DNA of 34,718 nt, taken from Streptomyces aurantiacus JA 4570 (GTDB taxonomy: Bacteria; Actinomycetota; Actinomycetes; Streptomycetales; Streptomycetaceae). The notes under the pieces were generated by a model. The model saw only the letters and a list, made by a program, of their open reading frames with translations. It ran no database searches and was not told the DNA's origin. The position numbers were made by a program, and so were the translations under genes. Positions 1 through 7,726 of the stretch are shown one piece after another. Within the stretch, counting starts at the first letter, position 1; each line of letters starts with the position of its first letter. The DNA is taken from the NCBI RefSeq assembly GCF_000414115.1, contig NZ_AOPZ01000059.1, forward strand, positions 1-34,718. Direction: 5' to 3'.

Positions 1-2
1 CC

Positions 3-3000
3 CGCCCCCGCACCCGCCGCCAGGGCCTGGACGCCGCCGCCCTGGGGCGCGCCCTGCGCCCCCTGCGCCAGCGCGCCCGTACCTCGGCCGCCGAAGAGGT
101 CGACGAGGAGGGCACGGCCGAGCGGTTCGCCGAGGCCCCCTGGTTACCCCCGGTGCTGCGCCCGGCCCCCGAGGGCCGCTGGGACGCCGTGCTCGTCGTG
201 GACAGCGCCCCCCACATGGCGGTGTGGCGGCACACCGCGCTGCGCCTCGCCGCCGTGCTGCGCCGCTACAGCGGCTTTCGCGACATCGAACTGCGCTGCC
301 TGGACACCTCGTCGCCGGACCCGGACGGCGTCGTGCTGCGCGGCCCGGACGGGCGCGGCAGGCCGCAGTCCGTCCGCGGCCTGGTCGACCTGACCGGGCG
401 CCGCATCGTGTTCGTCCTCACCGACGGCATCGCGCCCGCCTGGCGTACGGGCGCCGTGCGCGCCGTCCTCGCCGTCTGGGGACGCCACCAGCCGCTCGCC
501 GTCCTCAACACCCTGCCCCAACGCCTGTGGCACCGCACCGGGTTGCTGCCCGAGCGGGTGCGCCTGCGCGCTTCGGGGCCGTGGGTGGGCAACGGCGAGG
601 TGCGCTGGGAATCCCTGGAGCGCTACGGCGCCGAGGCGTGGGCGGATCCGCTGCGCCGCGCGCGCAGCTTTCCCGTGCCCGTCCTTGAGGTCAGTGGCGA
701 CTGGCTGGCGCCCTGGGCGCGGTTCGTGGCGGGCGACGAGCCGCGCTGGACGGATGTCGCCGCCACTCTGGTGACCCCGGGCGAGAAACCCGACCTCCTG
801 CCCGAGTCGAGCCGGCTTCCCCGCGAGGAGACCCCTGCGGAGAAGGTGGCGCGCTTTCGCGTGTGGGCGTCGCCGGAAGCCTTCGCGCTCGCCGTGCGGC
901 TGGCCGCTGTCCCGCTGGACCTTCCGGTCATCACCACGATCCAGCGCGAGACACTGCCGGAATCAGGCCCGGAACACCTGGCCGAGATTCTTATGAGCGG
1001 ACTCGTCGAACCCTTACCCGGCGACGGGCGATGCTACATATTTCTTCCCGGTGTCCGCGAAGAATTACTGGCGGCGAGCACCAAACGCACCACCTTGCAG
1101 GCATCACGCAAAGCAGCCGAAACTCTTGCACCAAAGAGCATGGCGGCACGCGAACTCCTCGCCCATTTCGACGGCCGCGAGGAATCAGGTGACCCCGAAG
1201 TCACCTGGGACAACATGCGTTTCAGGACCACCGAGCACGCCGTACTCGCCGTGCTCGGCGGACATCATCTGCGCCGCGCAAACCGCCTCCGCGGGCTCAT
1301 CACAGCTCAAATGGAGTCATCAGAGCTGAATGAGATCAAGGCGCGCGGCACAACCATCACTGATTCACGAAAAGGTTCCGGCATAATGCATTCCCGCGCT
1401 ACACACGAGAGCCGGAACGACCCCAGCACAGGCCCACGCCAAGGAGGCACGACAGTGACCACGGTTGCCCCAGGGACCGCCACCCCGGCGCCTGATGAAG
1501 GGGCCGCGTCGCCGGACAGGCCACCTCATGGCACGACGGCGGTCCGCCCGGCGGTGCTCGGCAACATGCCGCCGCGGAACCTCGTCTTCACCGGCCGCGA
1601 GGATTTGCTGCTGAAGCTCGAACGGGATCTCGGCCAGGGCCCCACGGCGGTCCTTCCGCATGCCCTGCACGGCATGGGCGGCGTGGGCAAGTCCCAACTC
1701 GCCCTGGAATACGTCTATCGCAACGCCTCGCGGTACGACATCGTGTGGTGGATCCCCGCGGAGCGGCCCACCCAGATCGCCCAGGCCCTCGTCGAGCTCG
1801 CCCAACGGCTCTCCCTGCCCGTGACCGGGGAGGCCAACACGGCCGTCCCCGCGGTCCTCGAAGCCCTCCGCACCGGCCGGCCCTACGGCAACTGGCTCCT
1901 CGTCTTCGACAACGCCGAGAGCCCCGAATCCGTCCAGGGGTACTTCCCCACCACGCCGGGCAGTGGGCCGATCGGCTCCATTCTCGTCACCTCACGCAAC
2001 CCGCAGTGGAACACGCTCGCCCACCCCCTTGAGGTCGACGTCTTCAAGCGCGAGGAGAGCATCCATCTCCTGCAGCGCCGCAACCCCGACCTGCCGGAGA
2101 GCGACGCCGATCAACTCGCCGCCGTGCTGGGCGACTTGCCGCTCGCCGTCGAGCAGGCGTCCGCCTGGCGGGCTGAGACCGGCATGCCGGCCTCCGAATA
2201 TCTGCGGCTCTTCGAGGAGAAGCGGGCCGAGCTCATGACGGTCTCACCTCCGACGCACTACGAAGAGACCGTGGCCACGGCCTGGAACGTGTCCCTCGAC
2301 CACCTCGAGAGCAAGAACGCGGCGGCCCTCCAACTCCTGCAGGTCTGCTCGTCCTTCGCTCCCGAACCCATCTCCCGGCCGCTGTTCTCCGGCGCGCCCG
2401 TGGAGCCCATCGCCCCCGACCTGGACCGCGCGCTCACCGACCCGCTGCGGCTCGGCCGGGCGATCCGTGAGATCAACCGCTACTCCCTCGCCAAGATCGA
2501 CCACCGCACCAACTCGATCTCCATGCACCGTCTGGTGCAGGCGGTGCTCATCGCCCGTATGACGCAGGAACAGCGGGACCGCATGCAGCACGGGGCGCAT
2601 CTGCTGCTCGCGGCGAACACCCCCCGCAACCCGCAGGACCCGGCGCACTGGCCCCGCTTCGCCGAGCTGTACCCGCACGTCCTGGTGTCGGACGCGATGC
2701 GCTCACCCTCGCGCAACGTACGGCAGATGGTCCAGAGCGTGGCCGAGTACCTCTTCTGGTGGGGCGACCACGAAGGGGCCAGGGACTTCACCGAGAAGGC
2801 ATACACCCTGTGGTGCGAGCTGCACGGCGAGGACGACGGCCAGACACTGCTGCTCACGCGGCATCTGCGGTACGTCCTGTGGGCCATGGGCCGGTTCGAG
2901 GAGGGCGCCGCCCTCAGCCAGCGCATGCTCGCCGTCCTGGAGCAATCCGACTCCGACGCGGGCGAAGAGCTCCTGATGACCCAGTCCCAGGTGGCCGCCG

Positions 3001-4037
3001 ACCACCGCGCGCGCGGTGAGTTCAAGCAGTCGCTCCAGGTCAACAAGGAGGTGTACCAGCGCGCTCTGCGCGAGTACGGCGACGACGAACCGGAGACACT
3101 CGTCCACGCCCACAACCTGGCCGTGAGCCTGCGTGTCAACGGCAAGTTCAAGGACGCTCTGGAACTCGACGAGCAGACCTGGCAGCGCAAGGCGCAGATG
3201 TTCGGCGAGGAGGCGCTCAGCAGCCTGCTCAGCGAGAGCAGTGTCGCGCTCGACCGGCGCGAGCTCGGTGAGTATCTGACGGCGGTGCAGCTCTTCGAGG
3301 GGGTCACGGAGCGCTATCGGCAGCAGGTCGGCGCGAACCACCCCAACACCCTGCGGAACCTGGCCCGCCTAGGTGTGTCCCTGCGCAAGGCGGGACGCCA
3401 CGCGGAAGCCGCCGACCTCACCCGGCAGGCCCGCAAGGAGTTCCTCAGCCGCTACGGCCATCGCCACCCGGACTCCCTGGTCGCCTCGCTCAACCTTTCC
3501 GTGGACCTGCGGCAGTTGGGCGAGCTGAAGGACGCGATGCAGTTGGGCGAGCAGACCCGGGACCTGTATGTGGAGATCTTCGGCCCCGGGCATCCGTACA
3601 CCACCGAGGCCAACGTGGACCTGGCCATCACGTACCGTCTGTTGAACAAGGTCGACGCGGCCCGTCAGCTCAACGAGGCGGCGCTCACCCGCTCTGTGGC
3701 AACCCTCGGCGAGGAGCATCCCGACACGCTGGTGTGCCGGATCAACCTCGCCGGCGACATGTTCGCCCAGGGGGACGCCGCCGCGGCGCTCGGCATGGAC
3801 CAGGCGACGCTGGAGGTCGCGACGCGGGTGTTCGGCGAGAACCACGCGACGGTACACGTGCTGACCGGCAACCTGGCGCAGGACCTCAAGGCCCTCGGCC
3901 GCGCCGAGGACTCCGAGACCCAGCACCGCGCGGCGGTCGACGGGCTGGCGCGGGTGCTCGGTGAGCAGCACCCCGCGTATGCGGACGCGGTGGCGTGGCG
4001 GCGGGCGAACTGCGACATCGACCCCATGCCGGTGTAA
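3..4037 (+). CDS. FxsT-like protein: SAV_2336-type N-terminal domain, NB-ARC (STAND) NTPase and TPR repeats; 5' end off the window
   Basis: The frame is open from the left edge, so the true start lies upstream. The first ~440 codons resemble the SAV_2336-type N-terminal region seen in Streptomyces multidomain regulators (WLPPVLRPAP, then VLVVDSAPHM). A low-complexity linker follows to about 1540. The NB-ARC/STAND NTPase begins with NLVFTGRE; its Walker A GMGGVGKSQLA is at 1674-1706 and its Walker B-like LLVFDNAE near 1900. From about 2750 to the stop come roughly ten TPR-like repeats with the LG..HP.TL.....L signature. Such architectures act as signal-sensing scaffolds, and the NB-ARC/TPR half closely resembles the TPR partner (FxsT) of FxSxx-COOH peptide systems. 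In-frame TTA codons at 144, 1014 and 1065 suggest bldA dependence. The segment around 960-1440 is visibly less GC-rich than the rest. A well-formed internal start lies at 1455. Domain calls are firm; the biological role is inferred. Confidence 0.85.
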   Translation, partial: RPRTRRQGLDAAALGRALRPLRQRARTSAAEEVDEEGTAERFAEAPWLPPVLRPAPEGRWDAVLVVDSAPHMAVWRHTALRLAAVLRRYSGFRDIELRCLDTSSPDPDGVVLRGPDGRGRPQSVRGLVDLTGRRIVFVLTDGIAPAWRTGAVRAVLAVWGRHQPLAVLNTLPQRLWHRTGLLPERVRLRASGPWVGNGEVRWESLERYGAEAWADPLRRARSFPVPVLEVSGDWLAPWARFVAGDEPRWTDVAATLVTPGEKPDLLPESSRLPREETPAEKVARFRVWASPEAFALAVRLAAVPLDLPVITTIQRETLPESGPEHLAEILMSGLVEPLPGDGRCYIFLPGVREELLAASTKRTTLQASRKAAETLAPKSMAARELLAHFDGREESGDPEVTWDNMRFRTTEHAVLAVLGGHHLRRANRLRGLITAQMESSELNEIKARGTTITDSRKGSGIMHSRATHESRNDPSTGPRQGGTTVTTVAPGTATPAPDEGAASPDRPPHGTTAVRPAVLGNMPPRNLVFTGREDLLLKLERDLGQGPTAVLPHALHGMGGVGKSQLALEYVYRNASRYDIVWWIPAERPTQIAQALVELAQRLSLPVTGEANTAVPAVLEALRTGRPYGNWLLVFDNAESPESVQGYFPTTPGSGPIGSILVTSRNPQWNTLAHPLEVDVFKREESIHLLQRRNPDLPESDADQLAAVLGDLPLAVEQASAWRAETGMPASEYLRLFEEKRAELMTVSPPTHYEETVATAWNVSLDHLESKNAAALQLLQVCSSFAPEPISRPLFSGAPVEPIAPDLDRALTDPLRLGRAIREINRYSLAKIDHRTNSISMHRLVQAVLIARMTQEQRDRMQHGAHLLLAANTPRNPQDPAHWPRFAELYPHVLVSDAMRSPSRNVRQMVQSVAEYLFWWGDHEGARDFTEKAYTLWCELHGEDDGQTLLLTRHLRYVLWAMGRFEEGAALSQRMLAVLEQSDSDAGEELLMTQSQVAADHRARGEFKQSLQVNKEVYQRALREYGDDEPETLVHAHNLAVSLRVNGKFKDALELDEQTWQRKAQMFGEEALSSLLSESSVALDRRELGEYLTAVQLFEGVTERYRQQVGANHPNTLRNLARLGVSLRKAGRHAEAADLTRQARKEFLSRYGHRHPDSLVASLNLSVDLRQLGELKDAMQLGEQTRDLYVEIFGPGHPYTTEANVDLAITYRLLNKVDAARQLNEAALTRSVATLGEEHPDTLVCRINLAGDMFAQGDAAAALGMDQATLEVATRVFGENHATVHVLTGNLAQDLKALGRAEDSETQHRAAVDGLARVLGEQHPAYADAVAWRRANCDIDPMPV
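1443..1457 (+). promoter_or_regulatory. Internal ribosome binding site and in-frame GTG start inside the FxsT-like gene
   Basis: GGAGG at 1443-1447 is followed, after a 7-nt spacer, by GTG at 1455-1457 in the reading frame of the large gene. Translation from here would give an 860-residue protein holding just the linker end, NB-ARC and TPR parts, without the SAV_2336-type domain. It would also lack all three TTA codons. It could be a real second start, a relic of two genes fused in frame, or chance; the match to a Streptomyces ribosome binding site is as good as those of bona fide starts in this window. Confidence 0.5.
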
Positions 4038-4043
4038 CGGGCC

Positions 4044-4064
4044 GGGGCCGACGTTTCCGGCCCC
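4044..4064. terminator. Hairpin between convergent genes
   Basis: GGGGCCG and CGGCCCC form a perfect 7-bp stem around a 7-nt loop. It sits in the 45-bp gap between the stop of the FxsT-like gene and the stop of the facing HExxH gene, where a bidirectional terminator is expected. No T-tract is visible, which is common in Streptomyces. Confidence 0.55.
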
Positions 4065-4082
4065 CTCGACGTCCTTGACGTC

Positions 4083-6011
4083 TCAGAGCGTCCGTACGAC
4101 ACCGTCCAGCCACGCGGCGAAGGAGACCGGGTCGGGAGCCGTCCCGTCCCGGTCTCGTACGCCCGCGTACACGGCACGCGCCAACTCCGGTGTTCCCTGG
4201 AGGACCGGACCGCGCACTGTCAGGGCGAGACAGGCCCACGAGGACGGATTCTCCGACCCCTCCAGGACAGCTGTCGTACTCAGCCGACGGACGCCCTCGG
4301 TGTCACCGAGCACATGCAGCAGCTCCGTACCGGAGGCGCCGGGAACCAGGGCCGTCACGTCCGGCGGTGAGGCTGCGATCTTGTTCAGGGCGCCCGGATC
4401 GGAGAGGCGCAGTCGATGCAGGGCAATGACCGTGTCCAGGCGGGGCACCGCGGGGTCGGGGCTGAGCCGCGGTGTGCCGGTGTCCAGCGGCGTGAGCGGC
4501 CGCGGCCAGGCCCGCGCGAGTGCCTCCACCACCGCGGGATCCGGCGCCACGTGATGCAGCCGCCAGGTCAGCGCATGGTGGTCGGCCGCGTCCTCGGCCA
4601 TCGCGTGCGTGGGCCGCGCGGGGTCCGGCGGCCCCCAGCCCGCGATCGTCTCACGGAGCCGCCGGATCACCCTGCGCCCCAGGGCGGTGAGGCCGGGGTG
4701 ACGCTGTAACTCCCCTGTGGCTCGCAGGAGTTGGCGGCGCCACAGCACATACTCGAAGTGTGCGGCGGCGCTCTCCTCGCCGCCCCCCAGGTGCCGGCTC
4801 CAGCCGCGCCAGAAGCGCGCGACTCCGGTGAACGCGTATACGCCTTGGAGGAGTCCGCGCAACGGCCGTGGGTCGTCGCGCCAGGGAGCGTAGAAGAGGC
4901 TGCCGTCGTCCGGCTCGTACAGCCGGTACAGGTGCATCAGGACAGCCAGCTTGCTGTGCTGGATCTCGTGGGCGAGCACCGCGGCCAGTTGGAGGGCGTC
5001 CGCGGGCAGCCCGGAGGCGAGGCGGCCGACGCCGTCCCCCGACGTGGCGCTGCTCAGCCGCTCGTTCTCGCTGAAGGGCAGCGGCTCGATGCTGCGCAAC
5101 AGCGCCGCGATGTCTCTGGCCGACTGGGCGTCCGCCTCGGCGAGCAGTGGCCCCGCCTCGCGCAGCAGGTCGGTCCACTGCCGCGCTTCCTCGTCGGGAA
5201 GCCGCTCGGGGGGCAGACCGCTCGGCGTCGGGACGATGCGCTGCGAGCCCAGGTCGTCGAGGAGGACGGTGGCCTCCGTGCCGGGCAGCGGGAGTGTGGC
5301 CGTGCGCACGGGCTCCCAGCCGGTGCCGGGTCCGCCGCCCGGCTGCTCCGACCGCACACTCCGTCCGCCCAGCGAGACGGCCAACTCGCCCTCTCGGTAC
5401 GTCAGGTGGGCACACCCCCAGATGGGCTGCCGCCCCCGTCCGTACGCTCCTGGCAACACGGCCCGCCCCACGGAGGGCACCACCACGGTGCCGTGGCGCG
5501 CGGGGACGACCGCGGTGAAGTCGAGCCCGGCACGGATGGCCGCGGCGGCGGCGAGCGCGTGGAACTGGCCGACGTCGGTCCACACGGGGACGTCGAGGTC
5601 CGAGGCGTCGAGGTCCGAGGCATCCAGGTCCGAGGGGCTGTCGCCCGGGGCGGCTCGGGGCACGGGGGAAGGAGCCCCGCCGCGGAGTCGGCGCAGGACT
5701 CCGGTCAGCCACAGTCCGGTCTCCGGCCGGAGCAGGAGGTCCTCGACCGCTGTCCGGTCCTGCGCCTCCGCGCGGAGCAGGAGGCGCCACGCCTCGTCGG
5801 CGGCGGGCAGGGGGCCGAGCGTCTCGGGGCACTCCGCGACCAGGTCCAGGAACAGGTCGAGCAGAAGGAGCCGTTGGCTGCGTTCCGCCCCCCAGAGGCT
5901 CTCGAGCAGCTCGGGGCCACCGCCGCCTCCGGCCAGGGTGTCGAAGTCCGCAGCAGAGAGGCTGCACCGACGGACCGGGGCGACGCCGCCTGGCGAAGCA
6001 TCAGGAGGCAT
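4083..6011 (-). CDS. HExxH-type putative peptide-modifying hydroxylase
   Basis: This 642-residue protein fits the HEXXH-motif family found with FxSxx-COOH-type ribosomal peptides. The N-terminus has the family-like start (LSAADFDTLAGGGG, then a Leu-rich helix). HEIQH lies at residues 348-352, followed by SKLAVLMHLYRLYEP and a Trp/Arg-rich stretch (FYAPWRDDPRP). Members of this family have been described as iron/alpha-ketoglutarate enzymes that hydroxylate beta-carbons of peptide residues, so peptide modification is more likely than proteolysis. A short acidic repeat (SDLDA) marks a linker near residues 125-139. Codon 435 is TTA. The upstream neighbour, 56 bp away, encodes a small precursor-like peptide, the obvious candidate substrate. 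The ATG at 6011 has only a weak ribosome binding site, so the start is tentative and the gene may be coupled to the peptide gene. Confidence 0.8.
   Translation of the reverse strand: MPPDASPGGVAPVRRCSLSAADFDTLAGGGGGPELLESLWGAERSQRLLLLDLFLDLVAECPETLGPLPAADEAWRLLLRAEAQDRTAVEDLLLRPETGLWLTGVLRRLRGGAPSPVPRAAPGDSPSDLDASDLDASDLDVPVWTDVGQFHALAAAAAIRAGLDFTAVVPARHGTVVVPSVGRAVLPGAYGRGRQPIWGCAHLTYREGELAVSLGGRSVRSEQPGGGPGTGWEPVRTATLPLPGTEATVLLDDLGSQRIVPTPSGLPPERLPDEEARQWTDLLREAGPLLAEADAQSARDIAALLRSIEPLPFSENERLSSATSGDGVGRLASGLPADALQLAAVLAHEIQHSKLAVLMHLYRLYEPDDGSLFYAPWRDDPRPLRGLLQGVYAFTGVARFWRGWSRHLGGGEESAAAHFEYVLWRRQLLRATGELQRHPGLTALGRRVIRRLRETIAGWGPPDPARPTHAMAEDAADHHALTWRLHHVAPDPAVVEALARAWPRPLTPLDTGTPRLSPDPAVPRLDTVIALHRLRLSDPGALNKIAASPPDVTALVPGASGTELLHVLGDTEGVRRLSTTAVLEGSENPSSWACLALTVRGPVLQGTPELARAVYAGVRDRDGTAPDPVSFAAWLDGVVRTL
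5595..5634 (-). repeat. 15-bp tandem repeat coding for a Ser-Asp-Leu-Asp-Ala linker
   Basis: Two 15-bp units differing at one base, plus a partial third, lie inside the HExxH gene and encode SDLDASDLDASDLDV. They keep the frame and fall in a low-complexity linker between the N-terminal region and the main body of the enzyme, so they probably arose by slippage and vary in copy number. Confidence 0.8.
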
Positions 6012-6067
6012 GGACCGGCCCTATGGCTGCTGCCGTGCGCGGCGCGGCCCATGCCGTTCCGCCCGGG

Positions 6068-6235
6068 TCACGTCGGCTCGTCACCGCCGAAGTTGACGTC
6101 GAGCTGATCGAGCTTGCGCAGCAGCCGCTGTTTGTCGGCCACCCGTTCCCGGCAGTTCGTCGCGCGTAGCTGCTCAAGCGGCACTCCCCCGAGGTCGAGA
6201 AGTTCGGACTCGATGGCGCTGTCGGCGTGCTCCAT
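6068..6235 (-). CDS. 55-residue precursor-like peptide with FxsA-type leader, lacking the FxSxx C-terminus
   Basis: The ATG at 6235 is preceded by GGGAGGG with a 10-nt spacer. The leader segment ESELLDLGGVPLEQLR matches the recognisable N-terminal pattern of FxsA/FxSxx-COOH precursor peptides (ELLDL..V.L..L). The tail differs: it ends LDQLDVNFGGDEPT instead of F-x-S-x-x. There is one Cys at residue 28, no membrane segment and no signal peptide. It lies directly upstream of the HExxH enzyme on the same strand, which makes it the likely substrate; Asp, Asn and Phe in the C-terminal core are candidate modification sites (inference). The same frame stays open far upstream inside the caspase gene, but only as a shadow; ribosome binding site, size and leader all support this start. 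Confidence 0.72.
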   Translation of the reverse strand: MEHADSAIESELLDLGGVPLEQLRATNCRERVADKQRLLRKLDQLDVNFGGDEPT

Positions 6236-6405
6236 GGTGCCGTTGCCCTCCCAGCGTCCGGGTCGATGCGGCCGACGCCGACCCGCTGCTCTCCCATCAT
6301 CTCCCCGCCCGGGAAGACCGGAAACCCCGTGTCTCAGACATCCTTTCGAGCCGCGAATGCCGCAAGTCGCCTCTGTACCAGCGGCGTTCGCGCGCCGCCG
6401 GGCCC

Positions 6406-7554
6406 TCAGGGCGGTCCCGTCACGTCCCGCACTGCGGCTGCGAACGCGGCGCCCGCGGTGGTCCCGCCGTCCACCATGTCCAGCGCGTCCAGCAGTTCGT
6501 GGAGCCCGCCGGGGAAGGACAGGCAGGTGTCGATGAGGTCGAGGAGCGCGAAGCGGGTGACCGTGGGGCGCGGCACACTGGCCGCGATGTCGGGCGGGAG
6601 CTGCCGTATCACGCTGGAGCGCGTGTCGGGGTCGGCCATCGCCGGCACCCGCTCCAGGGTGTCGAGCAGCCGCCTTCGCTGTTCGCGGGACGGGCGCGCG
6701 GCGAGGACCGGCGGCGACGGAGGATGCGGGCGGGACCAGCGCTCGTTCTGGCCGTCCGGGCCCGAGTGCCAGAAGTATGTGGGCGTCTGGCGGGTGTCCC
6801 CCGCGGCTCCGGCGGCGTTGATACGTTCCCGGAGGGCCTCCACGACGGCCTGCGGGTCCCCGGGCCAACCGTCGTTCACGGAGCGCTTGTCGACGCCGCC
6901 TTCGATGAACTCGTCCATGACGCCGAGCACCTGTGAGGTGAAAGGGCCGGTTCCGGCGCTCCCGCCCTCCCTGGCCGTCTGCCCCGGCGCGCACGCGAAC
7001 AGCGCGTACTGCCCGGCTCGTTCGCGCAGCGTCCCCACCGGCACCGGATCCGGCCGCAGCGCACCGCCCACGCCCGCCGGGTCGGCGAAGACCTGGCAGG
7101 CGTCCATCAGCCACAGCTGGCGGGGGAAGGACGGGACCAGGTCGGAGCGCCACGCGGAGAGCGCCGCGTCCAGGTCCAGGCTGCGGATGTCTTCGGGCAC
7201 GGCGTCCGCGTACAGGAGCCGGCGCCGCCCGCTCGGATCCACCAGGCCGTGCCCGGACCAGGCGAGGAAGAACAACTCGCCGCTCCTGGCGGGCAGTTCA
7301 CGGAACAGGGTCCGATGGACGGACTCGCGGTCGGCGGGCCGGTGATCGAGGCCGCTGCGCTCGACCGCCGCGCTGTTGGCGGGCAGCGGGGACGCGAGGA
7401 GCGTCAGCCGCTCCGGGGGAAGCCCGGCGTCGAGCAGCCTGCGCGCGTAGGCGAGCGCGTCCCGTACCGGCCCGTCCAGGTTCCACACCGACCCGCCCGC
7501 ATACCGCTCCACCCCCACGACCACGGCATGCGCCGTCCGCAACAGGTCCCGCAT
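6406..7554 (-). CDS. Caspase-family (peptidase C14) protease with C-terminal effector-associated domain (EAD2-like)
   Basis: The ATG at 7554 follows GGGGAGG with an 8-nt spacer, giving 382 residues. The N-terminal domain has the caspase fold signature: VVVGVERY strand 1, catalytic His102 in LAWSGHG and catalytic Cys153 in LMDACQ. The last ~95 residues (from about 288) have the helical SREQRRRLLDTLERVP...LLDLIDTC pattern of effector-associated domain 2, a death-like adaptor found in bacterial conflict systems. No signal peptide is visible, so it should act in the cytoplasm. Its target and activating partner are not evident; EADs usually pair with a matching EAD on another protein, and none was recognised in this window. 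It lies 170 bp upstream of the precursor peptide on the same strand, and no terminator is obvious in between. Confidence 0.88.
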   Translation of the reverse strand: MRDLLRTAHAVVVGVERYAGGSVWNLDGPVRDALAYARRLLDAGLPPERLTLLASPLPANSAAVERSGLDHRPADRESVHRTLFRELPARSGELFFLAWSGHGLVDPSGRRRLLYADAVPEDIRSLDLDAALSAWRSDLVPSFPRQLWLMDACQVFADPAGVGGALRPDPVPVGTLRERAGQYALFACAPGQTAREGGSAGTGPFTSQVLGVMDEFIEGGVDKRSVNDGWPGDPQAVVEALRERINAAGAAGDTRQTPTYFWHSGPDGQNERWSRPHPPSPPVLAARPSREQRRRLLDTLERVPAMADPDTRSSVIRQLPPDIAASVPRPTVTRFALLDLIDTCLSFPGGLHELLDALDMVDGGTTAGAAFAAAVRDVTGPP

Positions 7555-7726
7555 GCCGGTTACCTCCCCAGGGTCCGGTCCCGCGAACCCGCGCCCACCA
7601 TCGTCCTCTCCTCCGGCGCGTATGCGTGTTCGCGCGCTTCGGGCAGGGACTTCCGAAAGGCGCTGCGAACCTCGCCGCGACGGTGCTAAGACGGCTGGAT
7701 GCCTTACTTGGGGGGAGAGAGGGCTC
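7555..7726. promoter_or_regulatory. Divergent intergenic region between the caspase and the membrane sensor-like gene
   Basis: These 172 bp separate two divergently transcribed genes and must carry promoters for at least one of them. The edges hold their ribosome binding sites (CCTCCCC on the caspase side, GGGGGAGAGAGGG on the other). I could not identify convincing -35/-10 hexamers or an operator by eye. Confidence 0.4.

Noticed and set aside
4956..4970. HEIQH motif read as a zinc metalloprotease
   Set aside because: The surrounding sequence fits the HExxH peptide-modification family and its precursor-peptide context better than known metalloprotease families; protease activity is not formally excluded.
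6236..7153. Upstream extension of the precursor-peptide frame into the caspase gene
   Set aside because: The extension is low-complexity Arg/Gly shadow; size, ribosome binding site and leader motif support ATG 6235.
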